The notes below the pieces were generated by a model that was not told where the DNA came from, made no database searches, and was given only the letters and a program-made list of their open reading frames with translations. A stretch of DNA of 21,661 nucleotides from an uncultured Pedobacter sp. (GTDB lineage: Bacteria; Bacteroidota; Bacteroidia; Sphingobacteriales; Sphingobacteriaceae), in NCBI RefSeq assembly GCF_946479715.1, contig NZ_CAMLHF010000089.1, positions 1 through 21,661 of the forward strand, read 5' to 3'. A program made the translations under genes and the position numbers. Below are positions 5,211-14,855 of this stretch, piece by piece (position 1 is the first letter of the stretch; the number at the start of each line of letters is the position of its first letter).

Positions 5211-8200
5211 ATGAAGCATTTATATAAAAGAAGCGCATACCTGCTCATTTGTGTACTATGGGCACATGTTGCAGCCGCACAGGTAGGTGCCCCAACAATT
5301 AAATCAAAATTAAATGGCATCGTGCTAGATGCCACAACAAAACAACCCCTTCCGGGTGCTGTAATAAAAATAAAAGGAACTACTCATTCTGTTGCTGCAG
5401 ATGAGAATGGCAAATTCAGTTTTGTAACCGGACAAACCTTTCCGTATACACTTATAGTAAGTTTTATTGGGTTTGTGCAACAGGAAATTACTGCTAAAGG
5501 GAGCCCGGTAGAAATACTTTTAAAAGAAAACCTTAGTGAACTAAATGAAATCGTAGTAACTGGTTATAGTTCTCAGGAGCGTAAATATATAGCAAGCTCG
5601 ATTACCAGTGTTAGTGGGAGTGTTGTCCAGGATCAGCCGTCAGGAGGATTTAATCAACTGTTACAGGGAAAAGCTACAGGTGTACAGGTTTCTTCAAATT
5701 CTGGTGTACCTGGTGGTGGTATTACCTTTAGAGTTCGGGGAAATAATTCGATTAACGCTTCTGTAGATCCACTTTATATAATTGATGGAGTTTTTGTAAG
5801 TAATTCTGACCCTATCTCTGCAGGGTTAGGCAACCAGCAGGCCTCCAATCCAATCGCTGATTTGAATCCATCTGATATAGAAGACATACAAATTCTCAAG
5901 GATGCGAATGCTACAGCAATATATGGTTCATTAGGGGCTAACGGAGTAATTATTGTAACTACCAAAAGAGGAAAACGAAACACTAGTGCAAAGATAAGTC
6001 TGAATTCTTTTCAGGGATGGTCCACTGCTATCAATAAGTTTGAAGTAGCTACAGGGCCGGAAGTAGCATTGTTGACTAATGAATCAAGAATCAATACCGC
6101 TATTGATAAAGGTGAAGATCTTTCTGCAGTAGTTTTGCCTTTTCCTAATCCAGAAACCCAACCGACTTATGACAGGATCAGTGGTCTGTTTCGTACTGCC
6201 CGTACCTCAAATTATGAGATATCTACGCAAGGAGGTACGGATAAAAGCACTTATTATGTTGGGCTTGGTTATTTAGATCAGGAATCTATAGTAAAGCCGT
6301 CAGACTATACCCGCTATTCGGCCAGGTTAAATTACGACAACTATTTAACCGACAGATTGAAGGTTGGTACCAGTATTAACTTTACCAGATCAAACAGGAA
6401 CCTGAGTGGAAGCGACAACAATCCTCAGGGAGTTATTAATTCAGCATTATTTCCAAGATCGTACCTTCCAATATTTAAAGAGGATGGTACATATGCCAGG
6501 TATGGTAGCTTTGATAATCATCTTGCATTAATAGAAAACCTGGATAGTAAAGCGGTAGGGTGGCGTACTATTGGTAATATTTATGGAGAATACTCAATAG
6601 TTCCAGGACTTAAATTACGGAGCAGCTGGAGTTTGGATAATAGCAGTGAATATGATAACAGCTATTCTAGCACACTAATCAGTGCAGGTATTGCCTCTAA
6701 TGGTTCAGCTTCATCAACAGAAACAAAGAACCTTGTTTTAACCAATGAGCAGGTATTGAATTTTGTGAAATCTTTTGGCGAAGATGGTAAGCATAATATT
6801 AATGCATTGGTTGGTAATACCATAAATACGGTATTAAATGAAAGCACAGCTGCTACCGGAACTGGTTTTGCGGCAAATAGCCTTCGTTCTGTATCCGTTG
6901 CAGCTACCCGCTCCGGTACTTCTTCCAGAGCTGAATCCAAATTGTTATCCTTTTTTAGTAAGGTAAGTTATACCTATAATGGCAAGTATACGATCGATGG
7001 AAGTATCCGTGCCGACGGATCTTCAAAATTCGGGATAAACAAACGTTGGGGATATTTCCCCTCTGGAGGTGTAGCATGGCGTGCAGGGCAGGAAGATTTT
7101 ATTAAAAACCTGAACGTATTTGATGAATTAAAACTTAGGGCAAGTCTGGGGCTTTCTGGAAATCAAAACGGAATTGGCTCATATGCAGCACAAGGCTTAT
7201 GGTCGTCAGGAGCAAATTACCTGGAACAGCCCGGGATATCCCCTTCACAACTTGCTAATCCAGACCTTACCTGGGAAACTACCCGCCAGTTTAATGTTGG
7301 AGCTGAGTTCGGCTTTTTCAAAAACAGGCTAAGCATTGTAGCAGATTACTATAATAAATATACCTATGATTTGTTGTTAAATGTTCCTGTTCCTTATCGT
7401 TCAGGCTTTGCCAGCTACCTGCAAAATTATGGTTCAGTACGTAATAAAGGATTTGAATTGGGTATCAATTCTACTAATGTAGCGTCGACAGATTTTAAAT
7501 GGACAACCAATTTTAATATCTCTTTTAACAATAATAAGATCGAAAAACTCGCTTCCGATATCAGCTTAGGGGCATCGGGCAGAAATATTTCAATTCTAAG
7601 ACAAGGTTATTCGGTTAACTCCTTTCAGTTGTACAAACAGTTGTATGTTGATCCTAAAACCGGCAACGCAGTTTATGAAGACGTAAATAAGGACGGGCTT
7701 ATTACATCTGCCGACCGACAAATTGTAGGTAACGCATTACCAAAATATACGGGAGGTTTAACCAATAATTTAAACTACAAAAGTTTCGATCTGAGCTTCT
7801 TCGTTTATTTTCAACAGGGTAACAAGATTATGAATATGAATGATTTCTTTATGGTTCATGGAGGAACTCAGGTTAATATTGGCTTTTTACCGCGTCAGCT
7901 AAATCGCTGGCAGAAGGAAGGGGATATTACTGATATTCCAAGGCTGACCACATACAGTTCAAATCCTACCGAAAATGGAGGAGCGGCCAACAATTACGGC
8001 GGTAACGTAGCAAGTTTAAGTTCCAGGTATCTTGAAGATGGTTCGTTCATTAGGCTCAAAACTTTAACCCTTGGATATACTTTGCCGGTTGCGGTGTTGA
8101 AAAAGATTAACATTAGCAGGATCAGATTATATGCTCAGGCTACAAACCTTTTGACTTTTACCAATTATGGCGGTCTCGATCCTGAAGTGAGTTCTCAAAG

Positions 8201-8285
8201 TAATAACCAGAATACCGCAGGTTATGATTGGGCAACTGTCCCTCAGCCCCGCACTTTCCAGATCGGTGCCAACGTAACCTTTTAA
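5211..8285 (+). CDS. SusC/RagA-family TonB-dependent outer-membrane transporter
   Basis: 1024 residues. A signal peptide (about 1-24, cleavage near AAAQ) is followed by a carboxypeptidase-regulatory-like beta sandwich (about 34-106), a TonB box region (LNEIVVTGYS at 111-120), the plug (about 125-255) and a 22-strand barrel ending in NVTF with the terminal phenylalanine needed for barrel assembly. The SusC signature IEDIQILKDANATAIYGS at 223-240 followed by GANGVIIVTTKRG is intact. It would import a ligand across the outer membrane with energy from TonB-ExbBD, capped by the SusD lipoprotein encoded 19 bp downstream. The ligand cannot be read from sequence; the adjacent peptidase hints at a peptide. 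The leader is unusually long and structured, and the ATG itself lacks a Shine-Dalgarno sequence. Confidence 0.95.
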   Translation: MKHLYKRSAYLLICVLWAHVAAAQVGAPTIKSKLNGIVLDATTKQPLPGAVIKIKGTTHSVAADENGKFSFVTGQTFPYTLIVSFIGFVQQEITAKGSPVEILLKENLSELNEIVVTGYSSQERKYIASSITSVSGSVVQDQPSGGFNQLLQGKATGVQVSSNSGVPGGGITFRVRGNNSINASVDPLYIIDGVFVSNSDPISAGLGNQQASNPIADLNPSDIEDIQILKDANATAIYGSLGANGVIIVTTKRGKRNTSAKISLNSFQGWSTAINKFEVATGPEVALLTNESRINTAIDKGEDLSAVVLPFPNPETQPTYDRISGLFRTARTSNYEISTQGGTDKSTYYVGLGYLDQESIVKPSDYTRYSARLNYDNYLTDRLKVGTSINFTRSNRNLSGSDNNPQGVINSALFPRSYLPIFKEDGTYARYGSFDNHLALIENLDSKAVGWRTIGNIYGEYSIVPGLKLRSSWSLDNSSEYDNSYSSTLISAGIASNGSASSTETKNLVLTNEQVLNFVKSFGEDGKHNINALVGNTINTVLNESTAATGTGFAANSLRSVSVAATRSGTSSRAESKLLSFFSKVSYTYNGKYTIDGSIRADGSSKFGINKRWGYFPSGGVAWRAGQEDFIKNLNVFDELKLRASLGLSGNQNGIGSYAAQGLWSSGANYLEQPGISPSQLANPDLTWETTRQFNVGAEFGFFKNRLSIVADYYNKYTYDLLLNVPVPYRSGFASYLQNYGSVRNKGFELGINSTNVASTDFKWTTNFNISFNNNKIEKLASDISLGASGRNISILRQGYSVNSFQLYKQLYVDPKTGNAVYEDVNKDGLITSADRQIVGNALPKYTGGLTNNLNYKSFDLSFFVYFQQGNKIMNMNDFFMVHGGTQVNIGFLPRQLNRWQKEGDITDIPRLTTYSSNPTENGGAANNYGGNVASLSSRYLEDGSFIRLKTLTLGYTLPVAVLKKINISRIRLYAQATNLLTFTNYGGLDPEVSSQSNNQNTAGYDWATVPQPRTFQIGANVTF

Positions 8286-8304
8286 TGATTAAAATCTAGA
8301 AAAA

Positions 8305-9642
8305 ATGAAAGCAACATATATCAAAAATACAGTCCTCATTGCTGTTATTTTCTTTTTAGCATCTTGCAAAAAATACCTGGAAGAAGTACCAAACAACTCT
8401 TTGCCAACAGAAAGTTCTATTACTGATGTAAGCACCGCGCGTGCAGCTATAATTGGTACATATGATCGTCTTCAGGGATATTATGCCTCGAACTACCCAA
8501 CGCTGGGTACCATTACTACAGACAATGTTATCTTTAATGGAACCTTAAGTGAATACCTCCAGTTAGATCAAAATGCAGTTCCTACAGATAATGTAATTAC
8601 GGTAGCAGCTTATCAGAATATTTATAAAACAATAAATTCTGCTAATAGTGTAATTACGTATGTGCCGGGGGTAACAGACCCATTGCTGACCGCTGCAGAA
8701 AAGAATAAAATCCTTGGAGAGGCTTACTTTATTCGTGCATTGTCTTTTTTTGATCTTGCAAGAGGCTGGGGCGGTGTTCAACTACAATTAAAACCAACTA
8801 CAGACCTTACTGTTTTGAAGGGCATTAAGCGTAGTACTTTGGATCAAACTTATGATCAGGTTTTAGCGGATCTGGTTAAAGCCGAGGAGCTCCTTCCAGA
8901 AGATGCAACAACCCGTAATCGTGCACAAAAAAGTACTGCAAGAGCACTTAGAGCCAGACTCCATTTATATAGGAAACAATGGGCCGACGCGGAGAAGTAT
9001 GCTACGCTGGTTATAGATAATACGAAGTATTCGTTGGTAAAACCATATAAGTCGTTTTTTACAGCACCTTTTCAAAGTGCAGAGTCGGTATTTGAGCTTG
9101 CTTACTCAGTTAACGACAGGAACAGTTACTGGAATTTATGGTATCCAAGTTCAGCGGGGGGGCAGTTTACTTTAAAGCCTTCGGATGCATTGGTGGCAAA
9201 ACTAAATAATCCAGCAATAGGCGGTACTCGCAATGCTTTAATAGCTGGTAGCGGTGCTACGGTATATGGTGTGTTGTATAATACAACATCTACCAGTACT
9301 GACCCCTCATATTTAATTCGAATTGCAGAATTATATCTGATACGTGCCGAAGCGAGGGCACAGCAAAATCATTTGGCAGCAGCAGCCGGAGATTTAAATG
9401 CGATAAGAAAAAGAGCCGATGTACCAGAAACGGCAGCTACAACACAAGCAGATCTTATTAAAGCTATTGAAGACGAAAATGGGATTGAGTTTGCTTTTGA
9501 AGCTCACCGATGGTTTGATCTGGTAAGAACCGAAAGGGCAGGAGTAGTATTAGGTTTAACCAATAAGAACTACTGGTTGTTCCCAATTCCGTATTCTGAT
9601 GTTTTATCAGACCCAGATGTAACACAAAATCCAGGATATTAA
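8305..9642 (+). CDS. RagB/SusD-family surface nutrient-binding lipoprotein
   Basis: 445 residues, near the short end for the family. The signal peptide ends in the lipobox FLASC with acylated Cys21, then KKYLEEVPNN, the usual SusD start. The N-terminal segment (TARAAIIGTYDRLQGYY) and the paired helices IRALSFFDLARGWG and LYLIRAEARAQ correspond to the TPR scaffold; the C-terminal EFAFEAHRWFDLVRTER and the ending LFPIPYSDVLSDPDVTQNPGY are family hallmarks. It would sit on the outer face of the outer membrane as the lid of the SusC barrel and bind the ligand. Gaps of 19 bp to susC and 21 bp to the M14 peptidase gene indicate one operon. Confidence 0.95.
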   Translation: MKATYIKNTVLIAVIFFLASCKKYLEEVPNNSLPTESSITDVSTARAAIIGTYDRLQGYYASNYPTLGTITTDNVIFNGTLSEYLQLDQNAVPTDNVITVAAYQNIYKTINSANSVITYVPGVTDPLLTAAEKNKILGEAYFIRALSFFDLARGWGGVQLQLKPTTDLTVLKGIKRSTLDQTYDQVLADLVKAEELLPEDATTRNRAQKSTARALRARLHLYRKQWADAEKYATLVIDNTKYSLVKPYKSFFTAPFQSAESVFELAYSVNDRNSYWNLWYPSSAGGQFTLKPSDALVAKLNNPAIGGTRNALIAGSGATVYGVLYNTTSTSTDPSYLIRIAELYLIRAEARAQQNHLAAAAGDLNAIRKRADVPETAATTQADLIKAIEDENGIEFAFEAHRWFDLVRTERAGVVLGLTNKNYWLFPIPYSDVLSDPDVTQNPGY

Positions 9643-9663
9643 TTAATCTATTAAACTTAAATA

Positions 9664-12318
9664 ATGATGAAAACAATCTATAAATCCAGTAAGATATTGA
9701 TCGTATTTTTATTGCTGCTGGTTCAACATACATTCGCCCAAAATAGCTATTACTTTCCTAAAGCGACTGCTTTAGATGCTAAAGTGCCTAGTCCGGAACA
9801 ATACCTTGGTTATCCTATTGGATCTTACTTTACAAGATATGAAAGGGTGGTTGATTATTTCAGAGAACTGGCAAAAATAAGTGATCGTGTTCATGTTGAA
9901 TCAATAGGCAAAACATATGAACAAAGAGAGCAAATTATTGTAACTATAACTTCTCCGGCAAACTATAATAACCTGGAACAAATAAGACAGGATCACCTGA
10001 ACCAGGTAGATCCTTCAAAACCTGCACTAAGCAGTAATGCTCCTGTTATAGTACACCTGGGTTATGGTGTACATGGCAACGAGACTTCCAGTACAGAGGT
10101 CAGTTTACTTACCGGATATTATTTAGCGGCAAGTCAGGATGCAGAAACTAAAAAATGGTTAGATGAATCGGTTATTTTTATAGATCCGGCATTGAATCCG
10201 GATGGAAGAGACAGAGCCGCAAATTGGCACAATGCTTATCACTCGTTTCCAGCAGTTGGCGACCCGATAGATAAGGAGCATCAGGAAGCATGGCCAAATG
10301 GGCGTACCAATCATTATTTTACTGATTTAAACAGAGATTGGTTAAATCTTGTTCAGATAGAGAGCCGTAATCGCCTTGTTTTTTTTCATAAATGGTATCC
10401 TAATGTTCAAATTGATTTTCATGAGCAGGGAACAAACGCAACTTATTATTTTGAACCAAGTCCGAAGCGCCACGAGAGTCCGGTAATACCCCAATTCATT
10501 TACGATTTTAATGTTGTTTTAGCTAAATACCATGCTAAAGCTTTAGACGATATTGGATCGTTCTACTTTACCAAAGAGAATTATGATAACCTTTCGCCAA
10601 TTTATGGCTCTACTTATCCTAAATTCTTTGGTTCTGTTGCTGCTACATTTGAGCAGGCAAGCTCAAGAGGGATTTTACAGGAGTCGAGCAACGGTCCGCT
10701 TACTTTTGCTTTCACTATCAGAAATCATCTGGCTACAAGCTTTTCAACAATAAGAGGTTCTGTTGCCGAGAAAGCGGGCCTATTTAAAGTTCAAAAGGAT
10801 TTCTTTAAGTATGCGCTGGAGCAAGGACAGAAAAATCCTGCAAAGGCATTTGTTTTTGGTGATAGTAAGGATGTTAATTTAACTCAAAAGTTCTTAGGTC
10901 TGTTGCTGCAACATCATATAAATGTTTATGAACTATCTGATAACACAACTCATGATGGTAAAACGTTTGAAAAAGGAAAGGCTTATGTAGTGCCATCGGC
11001 CCAACCAAATTTTTTACTGGTACACTCTATTTTTGAAGAGAACATTTTAAAAGACAGTATCTTTTACGACAATACAGGATGGAGCATTATCCATGCTTAT
11101 GGTTTAAAATATGCTAAACTAAATGCGTCAATTGCAAAAGGTAATCAGGTTACTACTTTAATCCCTGGCAAGGGTGTTGTTGAAGGCGGAAAGTCTCCTT
11201 ATGCTTACCTGATTAATTATAGCGATTACAATGCAAGCAAAGCACTTTATCAATTGCAGCAGAAAAATGTGCTCGTTAAAACTGCCTTTAAAGGTTTTTC
11301 TGCAAATACCCCTTCTGGTAAGCGGGCATTTGGAAATGGGTCATTAGTTGTTCCGGTAGTAGGGCAAACCCTTTCAGCTGATTCTCTGTATAGTGCATTA
11401 CAAACCGTAGCTGCAGAAACTAATATCAATGTTTTATCTGTTACAAGTGGATTTAGTGCAGAAGGGATAGATCTTGGCAGCAGCAATATTAAAGCAGTGA
11501 GAAAACCGGAAGTAGCTTTGGCTTTTGGGCAAGGGGTAACTTCATCTGAAGCCGGACAGGTATGGTTCCTGCTTAATCAACAACTTAATTTGCCAGTTAC
11601 TAAAATTGATCTGGCTAGTTTTCCAAGAGCATCTTTAGGTCGTTACAATACCTTGGTTTTACCTGGTGGCAATTATAGTGCCTGGGACAAAGAAACAGTA
11701 GGTAAGATCAAGGCATGGGTAAATGAAGGAGGAACATTAATTACTTTTCAAAATGCAACGGCATGGGCAGTACAGAATGAAATTGTAAAAGAAAGATTAT
11801 CTGAAACAGAGGCTTTCACAAGAAGAGGAGAAACTCCTGTGGTATCATCTCAGGCAACAGTAAAAGAGAAGGCACCAACAGGAGGGGCTAAAGATGCTCC
11901 TGCCAAACCAGAAGCAGAAAGGCTTGATTATGCCAGACAGGAAGATGTAGAGGGATCAAGACGAATTAACGGTGCCATTTTTCAGGCAGATCTTGATATT
12001 TCACATCCTATCGCATTTGGTATAAGTGATAGAAAGTTATTCATCAATAAAAATGGACCCACCTTGTTACTGCCTAGCGCAAACAAATATGCTACCGTGG
12101 CTCAGTACACCAGTAAGCCCTTTATTAATGGGTATTCATCAAAAACAAATATTGGTAAAGTAGCCAATTCTGCGGCTATTATTGCCACGGCAAGTGGAAG
12201 CGGAGAAGTGGTTTTGTTTGCTGATGATCCAACTTATCGTGGCTATTGGCTAGGAACAAGCAGGTTGTTTTTAAATGCAGTTTTCTTTGCTAATCTTTTA
12301 AATGGAGGGTATAGATAA
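9664..12318 (+). CDS. Secreted M14-family zinc carboxypeptidase with C-terminal amidotransferase-like domain
   Basis: 884 residues from the first of two adjacent ATGs. A type I signal peptide (cleavage near TFAQ, about 25) precedes the M14 catalytic domain (about 45-370): zinc ligands H137 and E140 in GVHGNE, the NPDGR motif at 178-182, the third zinc ligand H253 in DFHEQG, and a likely catalytic glutamate in ATFEQAS near 334. A second half (about 400-884) includes a segment like a class I glutamine-amidotransferase fold (LVLPGGNYSAW near 664, then VNEGGTLITF) and a linker rich in Ala, Lys, Pro and Glu (about 735-760). It should act in the periplasm or outside, removing C-terminal residues from peptides or another amide-linked substrate. 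Being third in the susCD operon, it probably processes the ligand of that transporter. Specificity is unknown. Confidence 0.9.
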   Translation: MMKTIYKSSKILIVFLLLLVQHTFAQNSYYFPKATALDAKVPSPEQYLGYPIGSYFTRYERVVDYFRELAKISDRVHVESIGKTYEQREQIIVTITSPANYNNLEQIRQDHLNQVDPSKPALSSNAPVIVHLGYGVHGNETSSTEVSLLTGYYLAASQDAETKKWLDESVIFIDPALNPDGRDRAANWHNAYHSFPAVGDPIDKEHQEAWPNGRTNHYFTDLNRDWLNLVQIESRNRLVFFHKWYPNVQIDFHEQGTNATYYFEPSPKRHESPVIPQFIYDFNVVLAKYHAKALDDIGSFYFTKENYDNLSPIYGSTYPKFFGSVAATFEQASSRGILQESSNGPLTFAFTIRNHLATSFSTIRGSVAEKAGLFKVQKDFFKYALEQGQKNPAKAFVFGDSKDVNLTQKFLGLLLQHHINVYELSDNTTHDGKTFEKGKAYVVPSAQPNFLLVHSIFEENILKDSIFYDNTGWSIIHAYGLKYAKLNASIAKGNQVTTLIPGKGVVEGGKSPYAYLINYSDYNASKALYQLQQKNVLVKTAFKGFSANTPSGKRAFGNGSLVVPVVGQTLSADSLYSALQTVAAETNINVLSVTSGFSAEGIDLGSSNIKAVRKPEVALAFGQGVTSSEAGQVWFLLNQQLNLPVTKIDLASFPRASLGRYNTLVLPGGNYSAWDKETVGKIKAWVNEGGTLITFQNATAWAVQNEIVKERLSETEAFTRRGETPVVSSQATVKEKAPTGGAKDAPAKPEAERLDYARQEDVEGSRRINGAIFQADLDISHPIAFGISDRKLFINKNGPTLLLPSANKYATVAQYTSKPFINGYSSKTNIGKVANSAAIIATASGSGEVVLFADDPTYRGYWLGTSRLFLNAVFFANLLNGGYR

Positions 12319-12391
12319 TAAAAACAGAAAATATTTTTTCATTGATGTCCTATTTCTGAAATCTCAATTGTCATAGAGGTATAAAACAAAT

Positions 12392-12404
12392 ATTGTATTA
12401 CAAT
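12392..12404. promoter_or_regulatory. 13-bp palindrome upstream of the AhpD-like gene
   Basis: ATTGTA-T-TACAAT is a perfect palindrome centred 22 bases before the ATG at 12420, inside the 101-bp gap after the peptidase gene. It could be an operator or simply AT-rich chance. Confidence 0.2.
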
Positions 12405-12419
12405 TTAGATCAAAAGAAA

Positions 12420-12890
12420 ATGGAACAAAGAATCAATTTATTCGCGAAAGGACAGAATGCTATAAAAGCAATGTATGGTTTGGGAAGTTATCTTGCTAAA
12501 TCTCGTGTTGAAAAGAAACTTTTAGACCTGATTTATTTTAGAGTATCTCAAATTAATGGATGTGCATTTTGTTTGGATATGCATTCAAAAGATTTACGTG
12601 TGGAAGGTGAAACTGAGCAGAGATTATACGTATTGAATGCATGGCGCGATGCCCCATTATATACAGACCGTGAGCGTGCAGCATTGGCATGGGCCGAGGC
12701 GGTAACAAGGATAACTGGAGGTGATGTTTCTGATGAGGTATATAATGAAGCGATACAGCAGTTTACTGAAGAGGAACTGATTGATTTGACAATAGCAGTT
12801 AATACTATTAACAGTTACAATCGCCTTAATATCGCTTTTCGTACTCCGGCAGGAGATTATCAGCCAGGTGCATTTGCTATAAAAGTATAA
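12420..12890 (+). CDS. AhpD-like carboxymuconolactone decarboxylase family protein
   Basis: 156 residues from the ATG at 12420, which follows an A-rich AAAAGAAA stretch; the frame also contains a TTG nine codons upstream that I reject. The core motif INGCAFCLDMHSKD at 46-59 holds the redox pair C48 and C51 and the proton-relay H55 of the AhpD fold, and the all-helical remainder fits the family. Members reduce peroxides or disulfides through the CxxC pair, or serve uncharacterised roles; the original decarboxylase activity lacks this cysteine pair. It is cytoplasmic (no signal peptide). It follows the susCD-M14 operon by 101 bp and precedes the GxGYxYP gene by 51 bp, so it may be read with either. 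A thiol-redox role would fit a cysteine-linked locus, but that is inference. Confidence 0.88.
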   Translation: MEQRINLFAKGQNAIKAMYGLGSYLAKSRVEKKLLDLIYFRVSQINGCAFCLDMHSKDLRVEGETEQRLYVLNAWRDAPLYTDRERAALAWAEAVTRITGGDVSDEVYNEAIQQFTEEELIDLTIAVNTINSYNRLNIAFRTPAGDYQPGAFAIKV

Positions 12891-12941
12891 TAGGGTATTA
12901 TTTCGTCATTTTCTTTATATTCACTGTTTAACATACAGATA

Positions 12942-14855
12942 ATGACGACTTTTAACTTAACAAGAAGCATGTTCTTAGGGGCATGCTTTCTTTTGCTTTC
13001 TCTTTTTGTAAAATCTCAATCGTTAAAAAAAAATCCTATCGGCATATTTGATCTGGGGTATACCTTATCAAAAGATCTTAGTAATGCTGAAGATGTAAAA
13101 ACAGCATGGGATGATGTACATATGGTTTCAACGCTGCAGGGTATAGTAAACCGGACATCGCCAAGGCTGTATATTTACATGATAAAGAATGGGTCAATAG
13201 ACATTGACAGGTACTGGTGGAATAAATATCGTGAAAAGAGCAAATGGTTAAGCAATAGGGATACTATTGTCTATAAGGATGTTGTTCATTTAGTTAAAGC
13301 ATATAGATCAGACATTAAAGGCGTTGTGGTTTATGATCCTAAAGTAGCGGCAACCAGTAATGTTGCCTCTTCGGTTGCGGGACAAGAAGATGTAATTGCT
13401 GTTCGTTATGACGTTAGTAAAAACAGTTTATACACGCGTCTTGTATTACAGGGTCCTAAATTACCTGTTAAAGTTTGGTTGTTGAATAGAGATGGATCAT
13501 CATTATTTACTGGGTCAGGTATTATACCTGGAACTAAACGTTTGTCTTCTGGTTCGGCAAAAAATGATGCATATCTGTGGTTTATGGAGAAATACACAAA
13601 GACTGGCAAAACCAATACAAAGTATGGAGCATATTATGTAGATCAGCAGTGGATGAAGAACCCGCGTGCTGCTGGCCCAAACCATCACACGCTTACCAAT
13701 CACGACTTTTTTGTGAGTAAGCGTGGATTTTTCTTTGACCTGAGTCCATGGGGAGATGAGCCTGCAACTGATGACCCTACGCAGAAAACAGGGACAGACC
13801 TAACCACGCTTAAAGAATTATTGCTTACTGCTTATCAACACAACAAGGGCGTGGATTATACATATTTTGGAGGTTTCCCTCCATGGGCTTTTAAATACAC
13901 CAAGCATGCTGGTGGGAGTCACGATGATGTGCCAACCGAATGGGAATATTCTGCAGTTATTAGTGCTTATAATGCGTTTAAAGATGCGGATGCCATTGGT
14001 TTCGGTGCACTGGCAAATGCCTCTTTCTGGCAGCATTACCCACTTAAGAAGAAATATGAGCAAAAGTGGGTTACTGAGACCGAGCTAAAGCAGAGAGGCT
14101 ATTTAACTGAGGATGGAAAAGTTGATTTTAATGGGCGTAATTTTTTTGTTTTCTATGTTGGTGATTACGATGCATCCTCGTGGGTATCTCAAACTACGCC
14201 TACTTTATGGGATAGTCCGGAGCGTGGTAAAATTCCATTGATGTGGTGCATTAGTCCTGTTTTACAAGAACGAGTGCCAATGGCAATGGAATATAGGAGG
14301 GAATCGGCAACAAAAAATGATTATTTCGCTGCGGCTGATAATGGAGCGGGATACTTAATGCCGGGAATGTTGCAAGAACCCAGGCCAATTTCTGCATTAC
14401 CGGATGGTCTTGATGCCTGGGTAGCACACAACAAGCCTTATTATGATAAGTGGGACTTAAGCATTACCGGGTTTATTATTGATGGCCATGCACCTGGACT
14501 TAATAAAAAGGGACTGGATGCTTATGCTAAGTTTAGCCCTAACGGAATAGTTCCTCAGAAAACCCCTTTAACTTCTTTACATGGAAATATGCCTGTGTTA
14601 CGTGCTGATGATGATGTTAATGAGGATGATCCTGTGGTAGCTGCAAAACATATTCTTGATAGAGTAGAGAAGCGTCCGGTGCCATTTCATTGGTTTCGCA
14701 ATATTTTAAAAGATCCTGGTTGGTATGTGAAAGTGGTTGATGAGTTAAAGCGTATTGACCCTAAAATCGAATTATTGGATGCACCAACTTTTTTTGAATT
14801 GTATCGTATTTATTTAAAACAAACTCCAGATGCAGCTAATGGGAAAATAAATTAA
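12942..14855 (+). CDS. Secreted GxGYxYP-domain protein, putative glycoside hydrolase
   Basis: 637 residues. A signal peptide (about 1-26, ending FVKSQS) precedes an N-terminal domain (about 33-290: VHMVSTLQGIVNRTSPRLYIY is characteristic) and the C-terminal domain that names the family. The motif appears as NGAGYLMP at 467-474, so the position usually occupied by the second tyrosine is methionine. Other striking segments are YFGGFPPWAFKYT (308-320), FFVFYVGDYDASSW (401-414) and the acidic ADDDVNEDDP region near the end. Pfam describes the family as a putative glycoside hydrolase on context, and no activity is established to my knowledge. Its stop overlaps the stop of the convergent AraC gene by four bases. 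Secreted location and neighbours suggest a role in breaking down an external glycan or glycoconjugate. Confidence 0.85.
   Translation: MTTFNLTRSMFLGACFLLLSLFVKSQSLKKNPIGIFDLGYTLSKDLSNAEDVKTAWDDVHMVSTLQGIVNRTSPRLYIYMIKNGSIDIDRYWWNKYREKSKWLSNRDTIVYKDVVHLVKAYRSDIKGVVVYDPKVAATSNVASSVAGQEDVIAVRYDVSKNSLYTRLVLQGPKLPVKVWLLNRDGSSLFTGSGIIPGTKRLSSGSAKNDAYLWFMEKYTKTGKTNTKYGAYYVDQQWMKNPRAAGPNHHTLTNHDFFVSKRGFFFDLSPWGDEPATDDPTQKTGTDLTTLKELLLTAYQHNKGVDYTYFGGFPPWAFKYTKHAGGSHDDVPTEWEYSAVISAYNAFKDADAIGFGALANASFWQHYPLKKKYEQKWVTETELKQRGYLTEDGKVDFNGRNFFVFYVGDYDASSWVSQTTPTLWDSPERGKIPLMWCISPVLQERVPMAMEYRRESATKNDYFAAADNGAGYLMPGMLQEPRPISALPDGLDAWVAHNKPYYDKWDLSITGFIIDGHAPGLNKKGLDAYAKFSPNGIVPQKTPLTSLHGNMPVLRADDDVNEDDPVVAAKHILDRVEKRPVPFHWFRNILKDPGWYVKVVDELKRIDPKIELLDAPTFFELYRIYLKQTPDAANGKIN

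Noticed and set aside
12393..12419. TTG start nine codons upstream for the AhpD-like protein
   Set aside because: It falls inside a palindrome and lacks a ribosome binding site; the ATG at 12420 follows an A-rich AAAAGAAA stretch and matches the family's usual start.
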